Shown: positions 1 to 10,773 of the stretch, piece by piece | How positions within the stretch are numbered: position 1 is the first letter of the stretch | How the letters are laid out: every line of letters begins with the position of its first letter | Assembly: GCA_021234155.1 (NCBI GenBank) | Contig: JAJEKV010000133.1 | Coordinates: 1,276,542 to 1,340,541, forward strand | Direction: 5' to 3' | DNA length: 64,000 nt | Source: Isoetes taiwanensis | Taxonomy: Eukaryota > Streptophyta > Lycopodiopsida > Isoetales > Isoetaceae | The notes under the pieces: generated by a model | Told to the model about the DNA's origin: nothing | What the model saw: only the letters and a program-made list of their open reading frames with translations | The model's database searches: none | Position numbers and translations under genes: made by a program

Positions 1-1830
1 CTCCACATAAGCGTCTATTGCAAGTTATTTGTTTGGTTGAGGCTTTTGATCAGGATGCTAAGAGATAGGTGATGAGGTATTCTCTCTGGTTATGTTACAC
101 GTGTTTATACGAGGTTAGATTTTATATACATCTTTGTTACTTTGGCTAGTTAGTTACGTTTCTTTATATTTGTGGCTGTTGGATTAGTCACAGTTGGCCT
201 CGGGCTTCTATTGTTCATTGTCTTTGAGTTTTACTATTGATTCCCTCCTCTCCGGTCTTATTTAGCCGCCCATTTTTTCCATATTACTTTATGTTTGTCC
301 CATCTACCTATTTGGCTCTAGTTATTGTTATTTGCTCCTTTTCACATATGCCATACAAGTTCATTTGATGTTCTCGTTTGATTACCTATTCGAGTTACTG
401 TTAGTCCTCTTTGCAGTTGCTCGGGTTGCATTGTTTGTTCCATTGCTTTATTCACTCTTTGTCTCATTACTGTTGATCACTCAACTGCTCTTGGCTTCTA
501 GTTGAGTTCTCACTGTTGCCTCTATCTAACCTTTCATCCCTATTTCGTTGGTATCTTTACCCACTTCATCGGTTCCATTTTGCTCACTCTAATTTAGCTA
601 TGTGTGCATTGTTTTTCCATTTCTTCATGTTGCTTTTTGATTTTACGTTATAGGTCCTCTATTTTTTTGCCACCGTGGTTCCTCCATTTATTGTCTATTT
701 TGTTCCATTCGCCTTATCTACTCTGCTCATCCTCCTTATCCTGGGTCATCTTTTCGGTTCCTTCAAACTTTGTCGTCTCCATTCGATTTTCTTGTTCCAT
801 GTTCTCCATTAAATCTTTATTTATGTATTTTGTTTTGTGGTTTTGGTTGTTTTTCTCCCAATAATATTTTTGTAATCTTTTACTGCATTGTTTCATTTGT
901 TCTCTTTATGCATTTTGGTGTTCTGGTACTCTAGCACAATTCCCTTTCCATCTTTCGCCACATTGTTCCATTGCTTCATTTTATATTTTTCATTTCCGGT
1001 GCTCTAGCACTCGTTACTTGCCCCATCTGCCTTCTTGGTTGCATTATTCTATTTATCTTTGTTATCCCCTTACTTCTTTTTGCACTCCATTATTCTGGTA
1101 TTTTGTCTCTCCTTCCTTGCTCCTCTTTTTGCGTTCTTCCACTTGCTCCATGTTCCCCATCAACTCCTTATCTATGCCTTCTAGCTCCTTATCTGTGCAT
1201 TTTGTTTCATTTATTGCATTGACCTTGGGTTGACATATGTGTGCTATCAGGACCATTACACAGAATATCATTTTTTTATTTCATTGTGGTTGCATTGTTT
1301 CATTCGGCTTGTTGTTCCGTTTAACTTGGATGATGTTATTCTTTTTTAGTCTAGTTGCATCATTCCATCTTTGATTCTTTGTCTCTGGCTCCTTTTCTAT
1401 TGCTGGTTAGGTTAGTTCAGGTTATAGTTTCTTTTGCTAGTGTGGTATTTACTGGTTCATTAGTCATTTAAGATCTTTACATTGTCGACGTCGTCATGGC
1501 CTTGTATGTTGTACCTATAGCTTCATTTCCCTACCGCGGGTTACATCGTGTCCTTCTTTTTTATGTTCCTTTGCATTGTTCCTTTGGTCCCTCCATTTTA
1601 TGCACCCATGGATCAGATTCCAACTTTACTTGCTCATTCGACTTCTTCATTGCTCCTTTGTCTCTGTTTTTTGCTTTTCCTTTTTTGCACCATCCCCTCT
1701 AGTTTTTATTTTATGCATTCCAGTTATCCGGAGTTCCTTGTGCTCCCCCCTCTACTTGCATTGGCATCCCGCCTTGTCTCCCATAGTCTCGGCCTCTGAG
1801 AGAAGTTTGGAGGTAGGTTCCTCTTTGTGC
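1..1830. other. T-rich low-complexity DNA, no gene
   Basis: The plus strand is strongly enriched in T and C, with frequent short motifs such as ttgttccattg and ctctagcac recurring at irregular spacing (for example near 920-945 and 1000-1015). Open frames exist on both strands but their predicted peptides are Phe/Leu/Ser/Cys-rich composition artefacts without any recognisable domain. I see no splice-supported gene here. It may be decayed repeat DNA. Confidence 0.5.
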
Positions 1831-1850
1831 CAGATGTTGTTGTGCAAGGA

Positions 1851-1911
1851 CCTTTCCCTAGTACCATGGTTCTCTTCTTATACAGAAGAGAACCACCATT
1901 CTAGGGAAAGG
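1851..1911. repeat. Perfect-ended hairpin (26-bp arms)
   Basis: The left arm 1851-1876 (begins CCTTTCCCTAG) is the reverse complement of 1886-1911 (ends CTAGGGAAAGG), apart from a few mismatches in the middle, with a loop of about 9 bases. The outer part of the left arm recurs as a direct copy at 2918-2950, so this is probably the joined ends of a repeat family and not a transcription terminator. Confidence 0.75.
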
Positions 1912-2199
1912 GACGTCTGTTTTGGCGCCACACCAGTTTTGGATCCACTCTTTCTGTAGTCTATGCTTTCTATAGTGCAGGCTCTCATTTTGGCTTTGTC
2001 ATCTATATATACTCTGTCTCCCTTCATCGGTGTTTCCTCTGAGCTGAATTCTTTGTTGTGCGGAGTTCCCCCCCCTCCCTCCTCTAATATCTGGGTTGGG
2101 CTTTACATTGGTTGTTCCACTCTGTTAGGGCCAATTCTTTTTGGGCGGCCCCTGTTTTTCTTGTGTATATTCTCTCTTGGGGATATTTCTGCAGTTGGT

Positions 2200-2610
2200 C
2201 CTCATGTATCTCTCTATGTCTCTAGATATCTCTATATATGTTTCTCTCTATCTCGGCGTAAGCAATGTAGCTTCCGACAATTCTTGATGACTTCTCGATC
2301 CTGCTTTGTATATTCTTGTGTATATTCTCTCTTGTGTATGCTTTCTCTCTTGCTCTCTTTTCCTGTGGGGTTTTCTCTCGGATTTTTTCCCATTGGTCAT
2401 GCTTTTACTCTCTCTCCCGGCGTAGCACTTGTTGCTTCTGGGTAGGCTCCAAAGGGTTCTTCTATCGGTTGTGCCTATTTTCTCTTCCTGTTGTAGCTTT
2501 TTGGCTTCCAGAGGGCACTGAGGGGAGGACCCCCGCGGTCGGGCCTAGTGTATCTGTATATTTTTTCTCTATCTCAGCGTAGCAATGTCGCTTTCGAGGA
2601 TTCTTTATAA
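2200..2610. repeat. Degenerate tandem repeat, period about 160 bp
   Basis: A motif resembling TCTCTATCTCGGCGTA followed by agcaatgt and a gcttc/ctttc box occurs near 2245, 2410 and 2570. Each copy is preceded by runs of tctatat or tctctc. Copies are diverged by point changes and small indels. No coding content is recognised. Confidence 0.5.
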
Positions 2611-2917
2611 TTTCTGTTATTTGTTCTCGTTAGAATCTTGGACTCTGCTTGCCTTTCGAGCATGATGCATGTTTGGCCATAGGGCTCCTAACCTTTTCAC
2701 ATTAACCATCTGTGTGATTGTGTACTTGCAGTTCGACGCGATCCTCTTTCTTGTGTTTTGGGTTTGGGAACTTTGTGGGTCATGGGCCTAGTTATATGTT
2801 TTGAGCCTAGTTGTATGGCTAAGGTCATTGTTGGATTTTTCCACTCATATTCACTCACGTTGGGACCTCATTGTAGTTACCCCTGTGGGTCATTGTATTT
2901 TCATTCATTCAGTTGTG

Positions 2918-2950
2918 GATGTTGTTGTGCAAGGACCTTTCCCTAGAATG
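2918..2950. repeat. Second copy of the hairpin-arm sequence
   Basis: Bases 2918-2946 are identical to 1833-1861 (29 bases including TGTGCAAGGACCTTTCCC). The next bases, AATG, match the complement of the right hairpin arm instead of the left one. The copy therefore looks like the opposite end of the same repeat unit. Together the copies bracket about 1.1 kb of T-rich DNA. Confidence 0.65.
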
Positions 2951-4059
2951 ACACATTCTAAATAGTCATCATGCAATAGTTAAATGGGTTTTTATATACA
3001 GCCAATGATTTGGATATAACAAAACAATCAGCTTATACATCATTGATAGTGGAGAAGCTTTATGCTCCTCCAATAAAAATTTTCATCTAGAGCATTATTT
3101 GAACATTCCACCTCATGGATGTATTGCAACCCAGATAATGAGCCTTCCAAGGAAGGGCTCATCCTTCCATGATAAACAGTCATAGCGGGAATGCTACAAT
3201 CCTTACTCAAGCAATTATTAGATTTTCAAGTTCATTCAGAGCATGCGCTATAAACTTGAAGGGTTTGAGCTCATCAAGGACAATGATTTACAATCACATG
3301 CTCAAGAGCAAGCATCTGAAGTAGAGGAATGTAGAGGAATGGTATCACCTGTGGCATATATTCTTAAGAAGGTTAGGACTCGTCAACAATTCAACCTATT
3401 GATCGGGACATGTTACTCCAAAACCACTCAGATCATTTCACACCCTATTCTTTGGTTTCAGAGGTGACTTTTGCTTTGCCCTACATTGACGCACTTAGAT
3501 GTTATCTAACCTTTTCAAAACTCATAACATTTTTGGTGATAACATTACCACAACTTGTCGGTTTTTATCTCTTCAGCCCCAATAAATTCTCATTATCTAT
3601 TATCTATTATTTAAAGATACCTTCTGTTGATTGAAGATGGTTCAACTTGATGAACCTTGATGGTTCTACAATGATCAGAATGCCTGCCTGCAGAAATGCA
3701 AACAAATAAGAATCTTACATAAAATAAAGTGATGCAATAAAGTGTGTAGATATGATGTACTGGACAAATCTGAACAAATTTTAGACAAATCTGGATAAAT
3801 GTATTCCATGATATGCTGCTATAGAAAAATATGAACACAAATTTGGCCTATAGTATGCTTCATAGACAATCACAATTGCAGACTTATAGAACCAAACCTA
3901 GATTACAGACATCACCAAATAATAACCTGATTTTAGAGGCCATGTCCTCGCGTATAGTCGTTCATGCTGTGATAAGGATAAAATATATGAGCCCAAAGAA
4001 CTTGAAATGTCAAGGGAAGTTTATTCTGAACCACAGAGTCCCAAGTGAAGATCCAATTT
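2951..4059. other. No gene recognised
   Basis: AT-rich sequence with several short open frames (for example 3243-3467 plus) whose peptides match no family I know. There is no repeat structure or splice-supported coding pattern that I can defend. Confidence 0.4.
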
Positions 4060-4197
4060 GTTGCATTTTGATGCTTCCAGCCTGTAAACATAAACCATTG
4101 GAATGCTTTCAGATTGTATGCCATTTCAGACCATTGGGATGCTTTCAGACCATAAACCATGAATTATTTTGACGCTTTCAGGCTGTATGCCATTGGG
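4060..4197. repeat. Short tandem repeat, period about 36 bp
   Basis: Three to four degenerate units share a gatGCTTTCAGacc core followed by a tgtatgCCATT or cataAACCAT segment. Clear cores lie at 4095-4112, 4131-4148 and 4165-4182. Confidence 0.6.
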
Positions 4198-4670
4198 AAA
4201 GTAAAGTTCCAAGGAAGGGCACCAGCGAAGCCATGTATTGCAGATTAAGAGTTGAAGAAAGCTATAAACTGTAACAACCAGGCAAAATACATATGCAGCC
4301 ATGGAAAATGCCCTCAAGCTTCTCTAACCTTCATCACAAATGTTAAATAGAGCTAATGGCAGTCGTTGGAGCAGTTATTAAAGCACAACAAAAACAAAAA
4401 ATAGATAAATGCAACAAATGCAACGTGAAAAAGGCATTGACCTTAGTGACATATCTTACTTGGCATTACCTCACCACTGCAGGCGTTAAGATATCACAAA
4501 ACCTAGAGAATATTACAAGGTAGACTAAATTCGTGTTTCAACTTGCAGATCAAATGGAAAAAGGTAAAACTTATTTAAGACATCTTCAAACGTGTAATTT
4601 CTACCTTCCATGAGAACTCCAAAAGCCAGAAAAAGATTCAGGTCAGGTTCAAAAAATATATGAAAAAAAT

Positions 4671-4985
4671 ATCCTCAAGATCAGAGTAAAAATCGGAAAT
4701 TCTTGCTGTGTTTTACCTACCCTTTCAAATACACTGACCCTATGACAATGACACCCAACTTAAGAGCTTCAGTAACGGTCCTAAACCAAGGAAGAGGCAG
4801 TGGTGATCCTTCGAAAAACATCTGAGAACATATCCTCAAGATCAGAGTAAAAATCCGACATTCTTGTTGTGTTTTTCATTCCCTTTTAAATACATTGACC
4901 CTTTGACGATGCTACTCAGCTCAGGAGCTCCAGCGGCGATCCTTTAACCAAGCAAGAGGCAGTGGCAACCCTAAAACAAGCAAGA
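4671..4985. repeat. 161-bp tandem duplication
   Basis: Copy one starts at 4671 and copy two at 4832, both with atcctcaagatcagagtaaa. They remain aligned through a tgctgtgtttt block, a tgaccct block and an aagaggcagtgg block. They are about 80 percent alike by eye, with several small indels, so the duplication is not recent. Confidence 0.75.
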
Positions 4986-5247
4986 GGCAATTGCGCAATG
5001 TTGAGATGCCAAATAATACATAGAAAAGTCATAGAGAAAAATCGTAGCAGTGAATGAGTAAATGTAGGAAGCCATTTCAGTTGTCATTCAATGGGCTCGG
5101 CAAGTTAAAATTTTTGGATTAATTGCCCGCAACCAACATCCCGCAAGTGGGAACGCATGCGGGAAGGGAACGTTGCATGCGTCTGCACAATGGTGTTCCT
5201 CGCACAAAGTTCAAGACCCTCACTTTTTAAAGAAAGAAGATTGTATA
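4986..5247. other. Spacer, no gene recognised
   Basis: Contains a short inverted GCATGCGGG / GCATGCG cluster around 5153-5181 but no recognisable gene or repeat family. Confidence 0.35.
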
Positions 5248-5466
5248 GTTAATTATTATTAATTAGGCTCATTAAGCAAGTGCTACTTGGGCCAAATTGA
5301 TTGGCCCTAATGGACTTGCCAATCTAGGGGTAATCAAATCTGGCCTCCACCCCAATCTGCCCCAAATCGATTTAGGGGATTTGGGAAGGGGAGGAGCAGC
5401 TTGTTCAACCTTGTGCAAACTAGAGAGATGGACAAGTTAAGAGATAATGGATCCAGCCAGAGTCAT
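5248..5466 (+). mobile_element. Partial 5' LTR-like block of Ty3/gypsy element 1
   Basis: This block is highly similar to 7447-7655, including the segments gcaagtgc-acttgggcc, gattggccctaatggacttg and gaggagcagcttgttcaac. The downstream copy lies inside the 3' LTR of the same element, so this is the matching part of the 5' LTR. Integrase-domain coding sequence follows directly at about 5462. Primer binding site, gag, protease, RT and RNase H are therefore missing between LTR and integrase. Confidence 0.7.
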
Positions 5467-6372
5467 TCGGGTCAGAAAGCTTATTTTCCATGACGTACAC
5501 AATAGTCCAATAGCTGGATATCATTCAGGGGTTTATGAAGACCTAGTTACTTTTGGCCTGGTATCAAAAAGCATATTGGAAGGTATATTAAGCAGTGTGA
5601 GCGTTATCAGTAAATGAAGGCCAAGCAGTTGTGGATTCCAGGAGAGTTAGAACCATTGGAAGTTCTCAATGCAAAATGGGAAACCATCATAATTGTAGGA
5701 CTTTCACGAACCGTGAGGGAATTTGATGCCTTAATGGTAGTGGTGGATGAGATCTCTAAAATGGCACACTTTTTGCCATGTTGCACTATCGACACTGTGC
5801 TAGATACATGCCACCTATTTACAAAGGAGATTTTTCGTCTTCATGGTATGCCACGTAAGATTATCTCTGACAGAGACCCAAAGTTTGTTAGTGCTTTTTG
5901 GATGGATTTCTTTAGCACTATACAGACCAAGCTCTCCATGAGTACGTCATATCATTCCCAAACAGATGTTCAGACCGAATGCACTACTCGCATCATCGAG
6001 GATATGTTACACAACAATGTCTAGAATAAACAATCTAAATGGGCAAATTATACACATTTGGTCGAGTTTGTCTATAATAGCACAAAGCAGGAGTCATCGA
6101 AGATGTCTCCCTTCATGATAAATTATGGCTATCAATGCCCAACTCCAGACATGTGGCATAAGGTCGAAGTGTCTCAACAATTGCTCGTTGACATGCAGGC
6201 TTTGGTTGAGGAAGTCCGTGAATATTTGTTGGCCACGCGAAATAGACAAAAGAGCATTGCAGAGAACCATCATATGCGACGTGAGTTTTGGATTAGGGAA
6301 TTTGTTTGGTTGAAAATTAAGGTCAGGCAGGCTACACTCAAGATTGGAAATTGTAAGAAACTGGCTCCTTGA
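5462..6372 (+). pseudogene. Ty3/gypsy integrase, broken
   Basis: The predicted product is a retrotransposon integrase, which joins element cDNA to host DNA. From 5462 the frame reads the end of the zinc-binding region (SPIAGYHSG; FWPGIKKHI from 5551), where the last Cys-x-x-Cys is lost. The catalytic core follows: VVVDEISKMAHF with the first Asp, ISDRDPKF with the second, and QTDVQTE with the Glu. In-frame stops lie just before 5614 and at 6022-6024, and a frame change is needed near 5550. The C-terminal part 6058-6372 continues through VEFVYNSTKQESSKMSPF. The adjacent chromodomain remnant marks it as a chromovirus. It cannot make an active enzyme as read. Confidence 0.85.
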
Positions 6373-6720
6373 TGGGCAGGACCTTTTGAGATAATCCAAT
6401 GAGTAGGACCACAAACTTATAAGTTAAATCTGTCCTCACATCTCAAGGTCCATAAAGTCTTTCATGTAAGCCTTCTTAAAAAGCATACACTAGATCAGGA
6501 CGAAATATTGGATTCACCGACCCTTTTGGAAATGACAGATGAGCAAATTGGAGATAGTTCCAGAAGCTCTTCTTGATCATGCATATAAGCAAACACGAAG
6601 GGCTCAAATGCTCCAGTATTAGTTAGGCAGAAACACTTATCCACAGAAGATGCAACGCGGGTCCTCAAGATGGATCTTGATAAGGCTTACCCGGACTTCA
6701 TGAGGCAGTGCCAGGGTCAC
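6373..6720 (+). pseudogene. Integrase C-terminus and chromodomain remnant
   Basis: Just downstream, frames give GPQTYKLNLSSHLKVHKVFH, the conserved end of gypsy integrases. They are followed by a VPEALLDHAYKQTRRAQ segment and, after a stop and a frame change, LVRQKHLSTEDATRVLKMDL. This order matches the PEAILD...TQVLVKW...EDATWE layout of chromovirus chromodomains, which bind histone marks and direct insertion. At least one frameshift and one stop break it. Confidence 0.7.
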
Positions 6721-7276
6721 ACCATCAACGATGCCATCAACTCCAACTCCGATGGTAAGCGGTTGAGTGTTAGATCCGATAGACGTCATGCAGGGGGTTG
6801 AGGTTAGATGCATCCTAAGACAGGGATGGGCGTATAGGCATGATACGACGCGTTCGTTTGCAGCTATTGCGGGAACATTTCCATTCCTTGTGCCAAGACA
6901 AATTGCAAGCCCTAGGCATGTTAGGATTTCCTCTTTCAATTTTCTTTGTTCAAGAGGGATGGTCCCTTCAGTCACAACATCTAAATTTTTCTTTATATAC
7001 TAATGTACTATGCTTCTGCAGGCCAGTAGCAGATGACTTGAAGCCTACAGGTTTCACAACGGTCCACTGAGGACGTATGTTTTGTTTGACATATATTGTA
7101 TGTTTGAGTGCTCTATTTTAACGGACTATGGTCCGAGACAATGATCATATATGATCGAGGCACCCTTTGTATTACCAACTTTAGTAAATCTTCTCTTTGA
7201 TAATCTAATTATCCCTTTAGCTTGAACCACACCACCTCAATGCTTTGAGGGCGACATTATATCGGGGTGGGGGAGA
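6721..7276 (+). other. 3' untranslated part of gypsy element 1
   Basis: Non-coding tail between chromodomain and 3' LTR. It ends with a G-rich run (ggggtgggggaga, about 7264-7276) directly before TGTGACATTCC, which fits a polypurine tract. Confidence 0.55.
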
Positions 7277-7700
7277 TGTGACATTCCTCAGTATTTATAT
7301 GCTATATGTACAAATACCATTACACATCACCAAGGGTACGCAAGGGTACATTAACCATTATAGAATAAACCAAAAGGGTTAAAGTTAGCTATACTAAAAT
7401 TAATTAAGCCAATTTTGCCATCTTAGCTAATTAATAATTAATTTGTAGTTCATTATCATTAATTAAGCAAGTGCCACTTGGGCCAAATCGATTGGCCCTA
7501 ATGGACTTGCCAATCTAGGGTTAATTAAATTGGGCCTCCACCCCAATTTGCCCCAAATCGATTTGGCGGATTTGGGAAGAGGAGGAGCAGCTTGTTCAAC
7601 CTTGTGCCCAGAGAGATGGAGAACGTAAGAGATAATGGATTTAGCCAGGATACCGGTTAGTGTATAGATAGCTTGACTTTCTAGCTAGGATTAACCCTTA
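7277..7700 (+). mobile_element. 3' LTR of gypsy element 1 (right end uncertain)
   Basis: The left end is set by the polypurine-like run followed by TGTGACATT. The block 7447-7655 repeats the 5' LTR-like block at 5248-5466. The right end cannot be fixed because the 5' copy is truncated; it may extend to about 7800. Confidence 0.6.
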
Positions 7701-8539
7701 TATGAGTAGTGTATGGTTAATCTTTTACTATTGCTTAAGTTGAGGTTATGTATGATTTATGTATTGTGGTAGTTCCATTGCTGCACCTGTGCTTGTGAGA
7801 TTCATGGAATAAAATAATGGCTAAGGTTAGCCAAATGGCTATTTTATAGCAATTTTGCCAAGAAAAATGGCTAAAGTAAGTAGAAAAAATGCCAAAAAAA
7901 AGAAAATTTTAGCCCAATTTGTTTGCCGCCCAAGTGAGTTTTAAGGTTAAATAGCCAAACCTTTATCTCCATACATATCCACTAGGACATCGTTAAGCTA
8001 AACCTAAGATAGAGGGAGCTTGAAAAAATGGATAGATTAGCCCAGAATCCAACACCAATACATGTACCAACTTTAAGAAATTATCAAATATAATTTATAT
8101 ATATATATATATTTTCTATTTTTTTCTTGTTCCAAGTACAAAGTTGAAGCATTAGAGGAAAGGAAACAATGTACCCTTTTTTGGGGTTTTTGAACATATT
8201 CATGTACGTTTGTGTCTTGATTTATGTCTTTGTTCTTCATATCAAAGAAGTCATAACAATGATAACAATTCCACCAATTATGCTATTATCTTGATTGTCA
8301 TTGCCATTATCTATATTGCATTTCATTGTATTTACAATAAGTTCAATGTCTTTTGGAGAAAAATCATTTAGCTTAGCCAAGTGTTAGAAACTTCTAGCCC
8401 CAATTTGAAGGTAGTTTAGCTAAACCTACTTTGGCTACACTAAAATATAGGAGTAGTAATTTATTCCATGGTGAGATTAAGGGGGATTAGTAGGAATAAA
8501 GATGGTTTTAGCTAAAATCCCATAAATCCCCATAAATGT
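7701..8539. other. AT-rich spacer with a (TA)n run
   Basis: No gene recognised. A TA microsatellite lies at about 8092-8111. The word taGCCAAaTGGCTA recurs around 7815-7880. Confidence 0.45.
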
Positions 8540-9139
8540 AGCCTGTGTACAAGACCCCACTTGACAATAGATGTTATGTCATAATTGAGCACTGTATAAC
8601 GGATACAATATTAAAGTGGAGGTGGAGCCTTGCTAAGCGTGGCTACTGGGGCTCGTATAATGTGCTAGCTTATAATCATGACTCGTGTGGGCAGGGGTAC
8701 GCATCTGACACCCCCTGGGTTGCAGGTGTCATCCCGAAAGGAGATCTTGGGGACTCGATAGGTGTGATGAGCCGACCTATGGATTTTGGAGGGTTAAGTC
8801 GAGTACGAATGCATGGCGCCAGTGACCCATGTAGCCGTTGTGCTTCGAGAGGGGAATTTGTCTCTTCCTACCTCATCAGACCGAGGAGATGCAACCTAGA
8901 GTAGTCTCATAAGGTGACTCCATGAGATTACGTCCCCGGAAGGCTGTAGTCGCGCCATAGCATGTTTTAGCCTATCTGTAAAGTGAGTACAGGGGGGCGG
9001 GAGTAGACCACTCTAGCCATTGTCCTATGCCAGCCAACACAATTGTCATGATTCCATTTTTTATCCGGAGACCTTAACCGTCATTCGACCCCCTTGAGTC
9101 TGAGCCCAGAAAAGAACCCTCATTTATGCTGTATTTTAT
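8540..9139. other. Unassigned, locally GC-richer block
   Basis: Base composition shifts relative to both flanks, and a 119-codon open frame (8545-8904 plus) spans part of it, but the peptide matches no family I know. It may be a decayed LTR or a 5' untranslated region of a repeat. Confidence 0.3.
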
Positions 9140-9770
9140 ATGTTATGTTAGTATTATGTTGTTGTTGTTCATATGGATGGTGGATGGGCCACCCTTCGTG
9201 ATGGCTAGTGTTAACATGTATGTATGCTTCCGCCATATAGGATACCCCATAGAAGGCATGGGATAAATGACACCTCCATGTCCCTCACTCGAACACTTGC
9301 CATCCCAAGTGGCCCCAATCAGACGGCTTAGTGATCGAACTGCGATAGGAGGAAAATTTCTCGTATTTATATGATGGGAGCATCGTATAGGTTTGGGGAG
9401 CATCATAAGAATAGCATAGAACACTATAGTTTTGACTCCGAGGCTGTAAGTGAGAAAGGATTTTTGCACCCGTTGCAAGCTCTCCCAACCACTAGCACTA
9501 ATGGCAAGCCCCCATATTTCAGGACCATACAGTAAAACATGATCTATTAAAGCCCGAAACAAATGGGCTTTTCGTGGCTAGTCACGAATGTTTGCATGAA
9601 AATAATTGTTTTGCATGGCATAGAGTGTCACACACTTGGTGAAGAAGTAATTTTTAAAGCAGCTTCAAAGTTACGAAAACTAATATGCCTATTCTCAATG
9701 GTGGAGGAAGTGAAAGGCTTGACACTTCATGGCTACTCATTATGGTGATAATTTAGAAAAGTAAATGTGG
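9140..9770 (-). mobile_element. LINE reverse-transcriptase C-terminal fragment
   Basis: Read on the minus strand, the block gives the post-RT region of a non-LTR element. From about 9770 down there are frame-shifted remnants, then an intact stretch 9562-9143 with LIDHVLLYGPEIWGLAISAS and WESLQRVQKSFLTYSLGVK. The same signature is present in the LINE at 33-37.6 kb (VVLYGCEIWEPGLSLE, ERVQKKFLHTELGVK), so both belong to related lineages. The RT active site itself is absent. 5'-truncated and broken. Confidence 0.75.
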
Positions 9771-9879
9771 ATAAGAAGTCTTTAGAATCTTAAGCATCCC
9801 CACTGAAGTCCTAAGGTTCTTTTTCTAACTGAGATTATTTTTTTCTAGGCATGCCAAAGAAGAATTTTCTGACTCTGCA

Positions 9880-9884
9880 ATTCA
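9880..9884. repeat. Target-site duplication ATTCA, left
   Basis: ATTCA precedes the left LTR and is repeated exactly at 12197-12201 after the right LTR, as expected for a 5-bp duplication made by an LTR-element integrase. Confidence 0.85.
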
Positions 9885-10224
9885 TGTCAAGGTTGCACCA
9901 AGAAAGGGAGAGAAGGGGATGCACGCCAATATCCGAGAGCGCAAGCTCCCAAAACAAAGGCAAATTGGAATTGTATTCAATGTTGTGAGATACATGAAGT
10001 ACAATGATATAGACAAAACGGTGATACTAAGAATAGTATTAGCCGTTCAACCACCGCCCACTAATAACAGTCGTTACTTAGTTAGGTCGCTTTCGGTCTT
10101 GCCGATAAGGTGCCGACTGCTCAGCCAAGCACTTTCTCAAGACCACCGCTGCTGAAGTGCCGAGTCACCGCTTTTTCGCGACGCCTAGCAAGATGGTGGT
10201 CTCAATATCACATATATCTTGACA
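9885..10224 (-). mobile_element. 3' LTR of the gag-only copia element
   Basis: The 340-bp partner of 11866-12196, with the same TGTCAAG/CTTGACA ends. Bases 10080-10180 differ from the partner in blocks, with GC-rich words present here and absent there. Confidence 0.85.
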
Positions 10225-10233
10225 CTCCTCCTT
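10225..10233 (-). other. Polypurine tract
   Basis: On the minus strand AAGGAGGAG stands directly before the 3' LTR start TGTCAAG, the position from which plus-strand DNA synthesis is primed. Confidence 0.75.
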
Positions 10234-10308
10234 GATGAGAGATCGCCATCTCCATGCTCAGCCTCCTCCTCCTGGAGATAAGATCTGAATCTTGGTCAAG
10301 ACTGTCAC

Positions 10309-10773
10309 TTAATCAGGGTCATCTGAAAAGCTCAAAAACCAAGTTTGCATGAAGAGATCAGCTCTATTCTCTCCGATAGGTAAATAGACCTGCTGATCAA
10401 CCATTGTATCAGGAACAATAAGTCGATAGAGTTTGTCTTTGATATCCATAATTGTTTTGCCAAGAGGAACATGAAAATTGTTTCCATGCATAGCCTCGAT
10501 ATAGGCAATAGAAGCATCAGATATGATTACTTCGTAAAGACTTATGGATTCAACAACCATAAATGCAGCTACTCCAACAATGCTAGGTCGAAATTCTCCA
10601 TGAAAATCAAACCTTAGTACCTTCACTTGACCTTGATCAAGTGTTGCTAGAAGTAAAGAGTCAACTGCTCCTCCTTGCTTTGGAATCATGGTCTCCTTCA
10701 CAATCAAGTGAATTAAGATATTCTCCTTGATCTGGAAACAAAAAAGAGTTGAGTGCCATAACAGGTGCTGCAA
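10309..10773 (-). CDS. Second ORF of the gag-only element, unknown product
   Basis: A 154-codon frame in a different phase overlaps the end of gag by about 113 bases and runs to within 85 bases of the 3' LTR. The peptide (VKVLRFDFHGEFRPSIVGVA, ISDASIAYIEAMHG, DKLYRLIVPDTMVDQQ) is balanced in composition and looks protein-like, but I recognise no protease, integrase, RT or env feature. Expression might need reinitiation or frameshifting. Alternatives are the decayed tail of one longer ORF or a captured host segment. Confidence 0.45.
   Translation of the reverse strand: MQHLLWHSTLFCFQIKENILIHLIVKETMIPKQGGAVDSLLLATLDQGQVKVLRFDFHGEFRPSIVGVAAFMVVESISLYEVIISDASIAYIEAMHGNNFHVPLGKTIMDIKDKLYRLIVPDTMVDQQVYLPIGENRADLFMQTWFLSFSDDPD

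Noticed and set aside
604-1959. Many Phe/Leu/Ser-rich frames suggesting membrane proteins
   Set aside because: They follow from a T/C-rich strand. Overlapping frames have equal length and there is no conserved motif.
8545-8904. 119-codon frame in the GC-richer block
   Set aside because: No domain and no splice or repeat support; left as unassigned.
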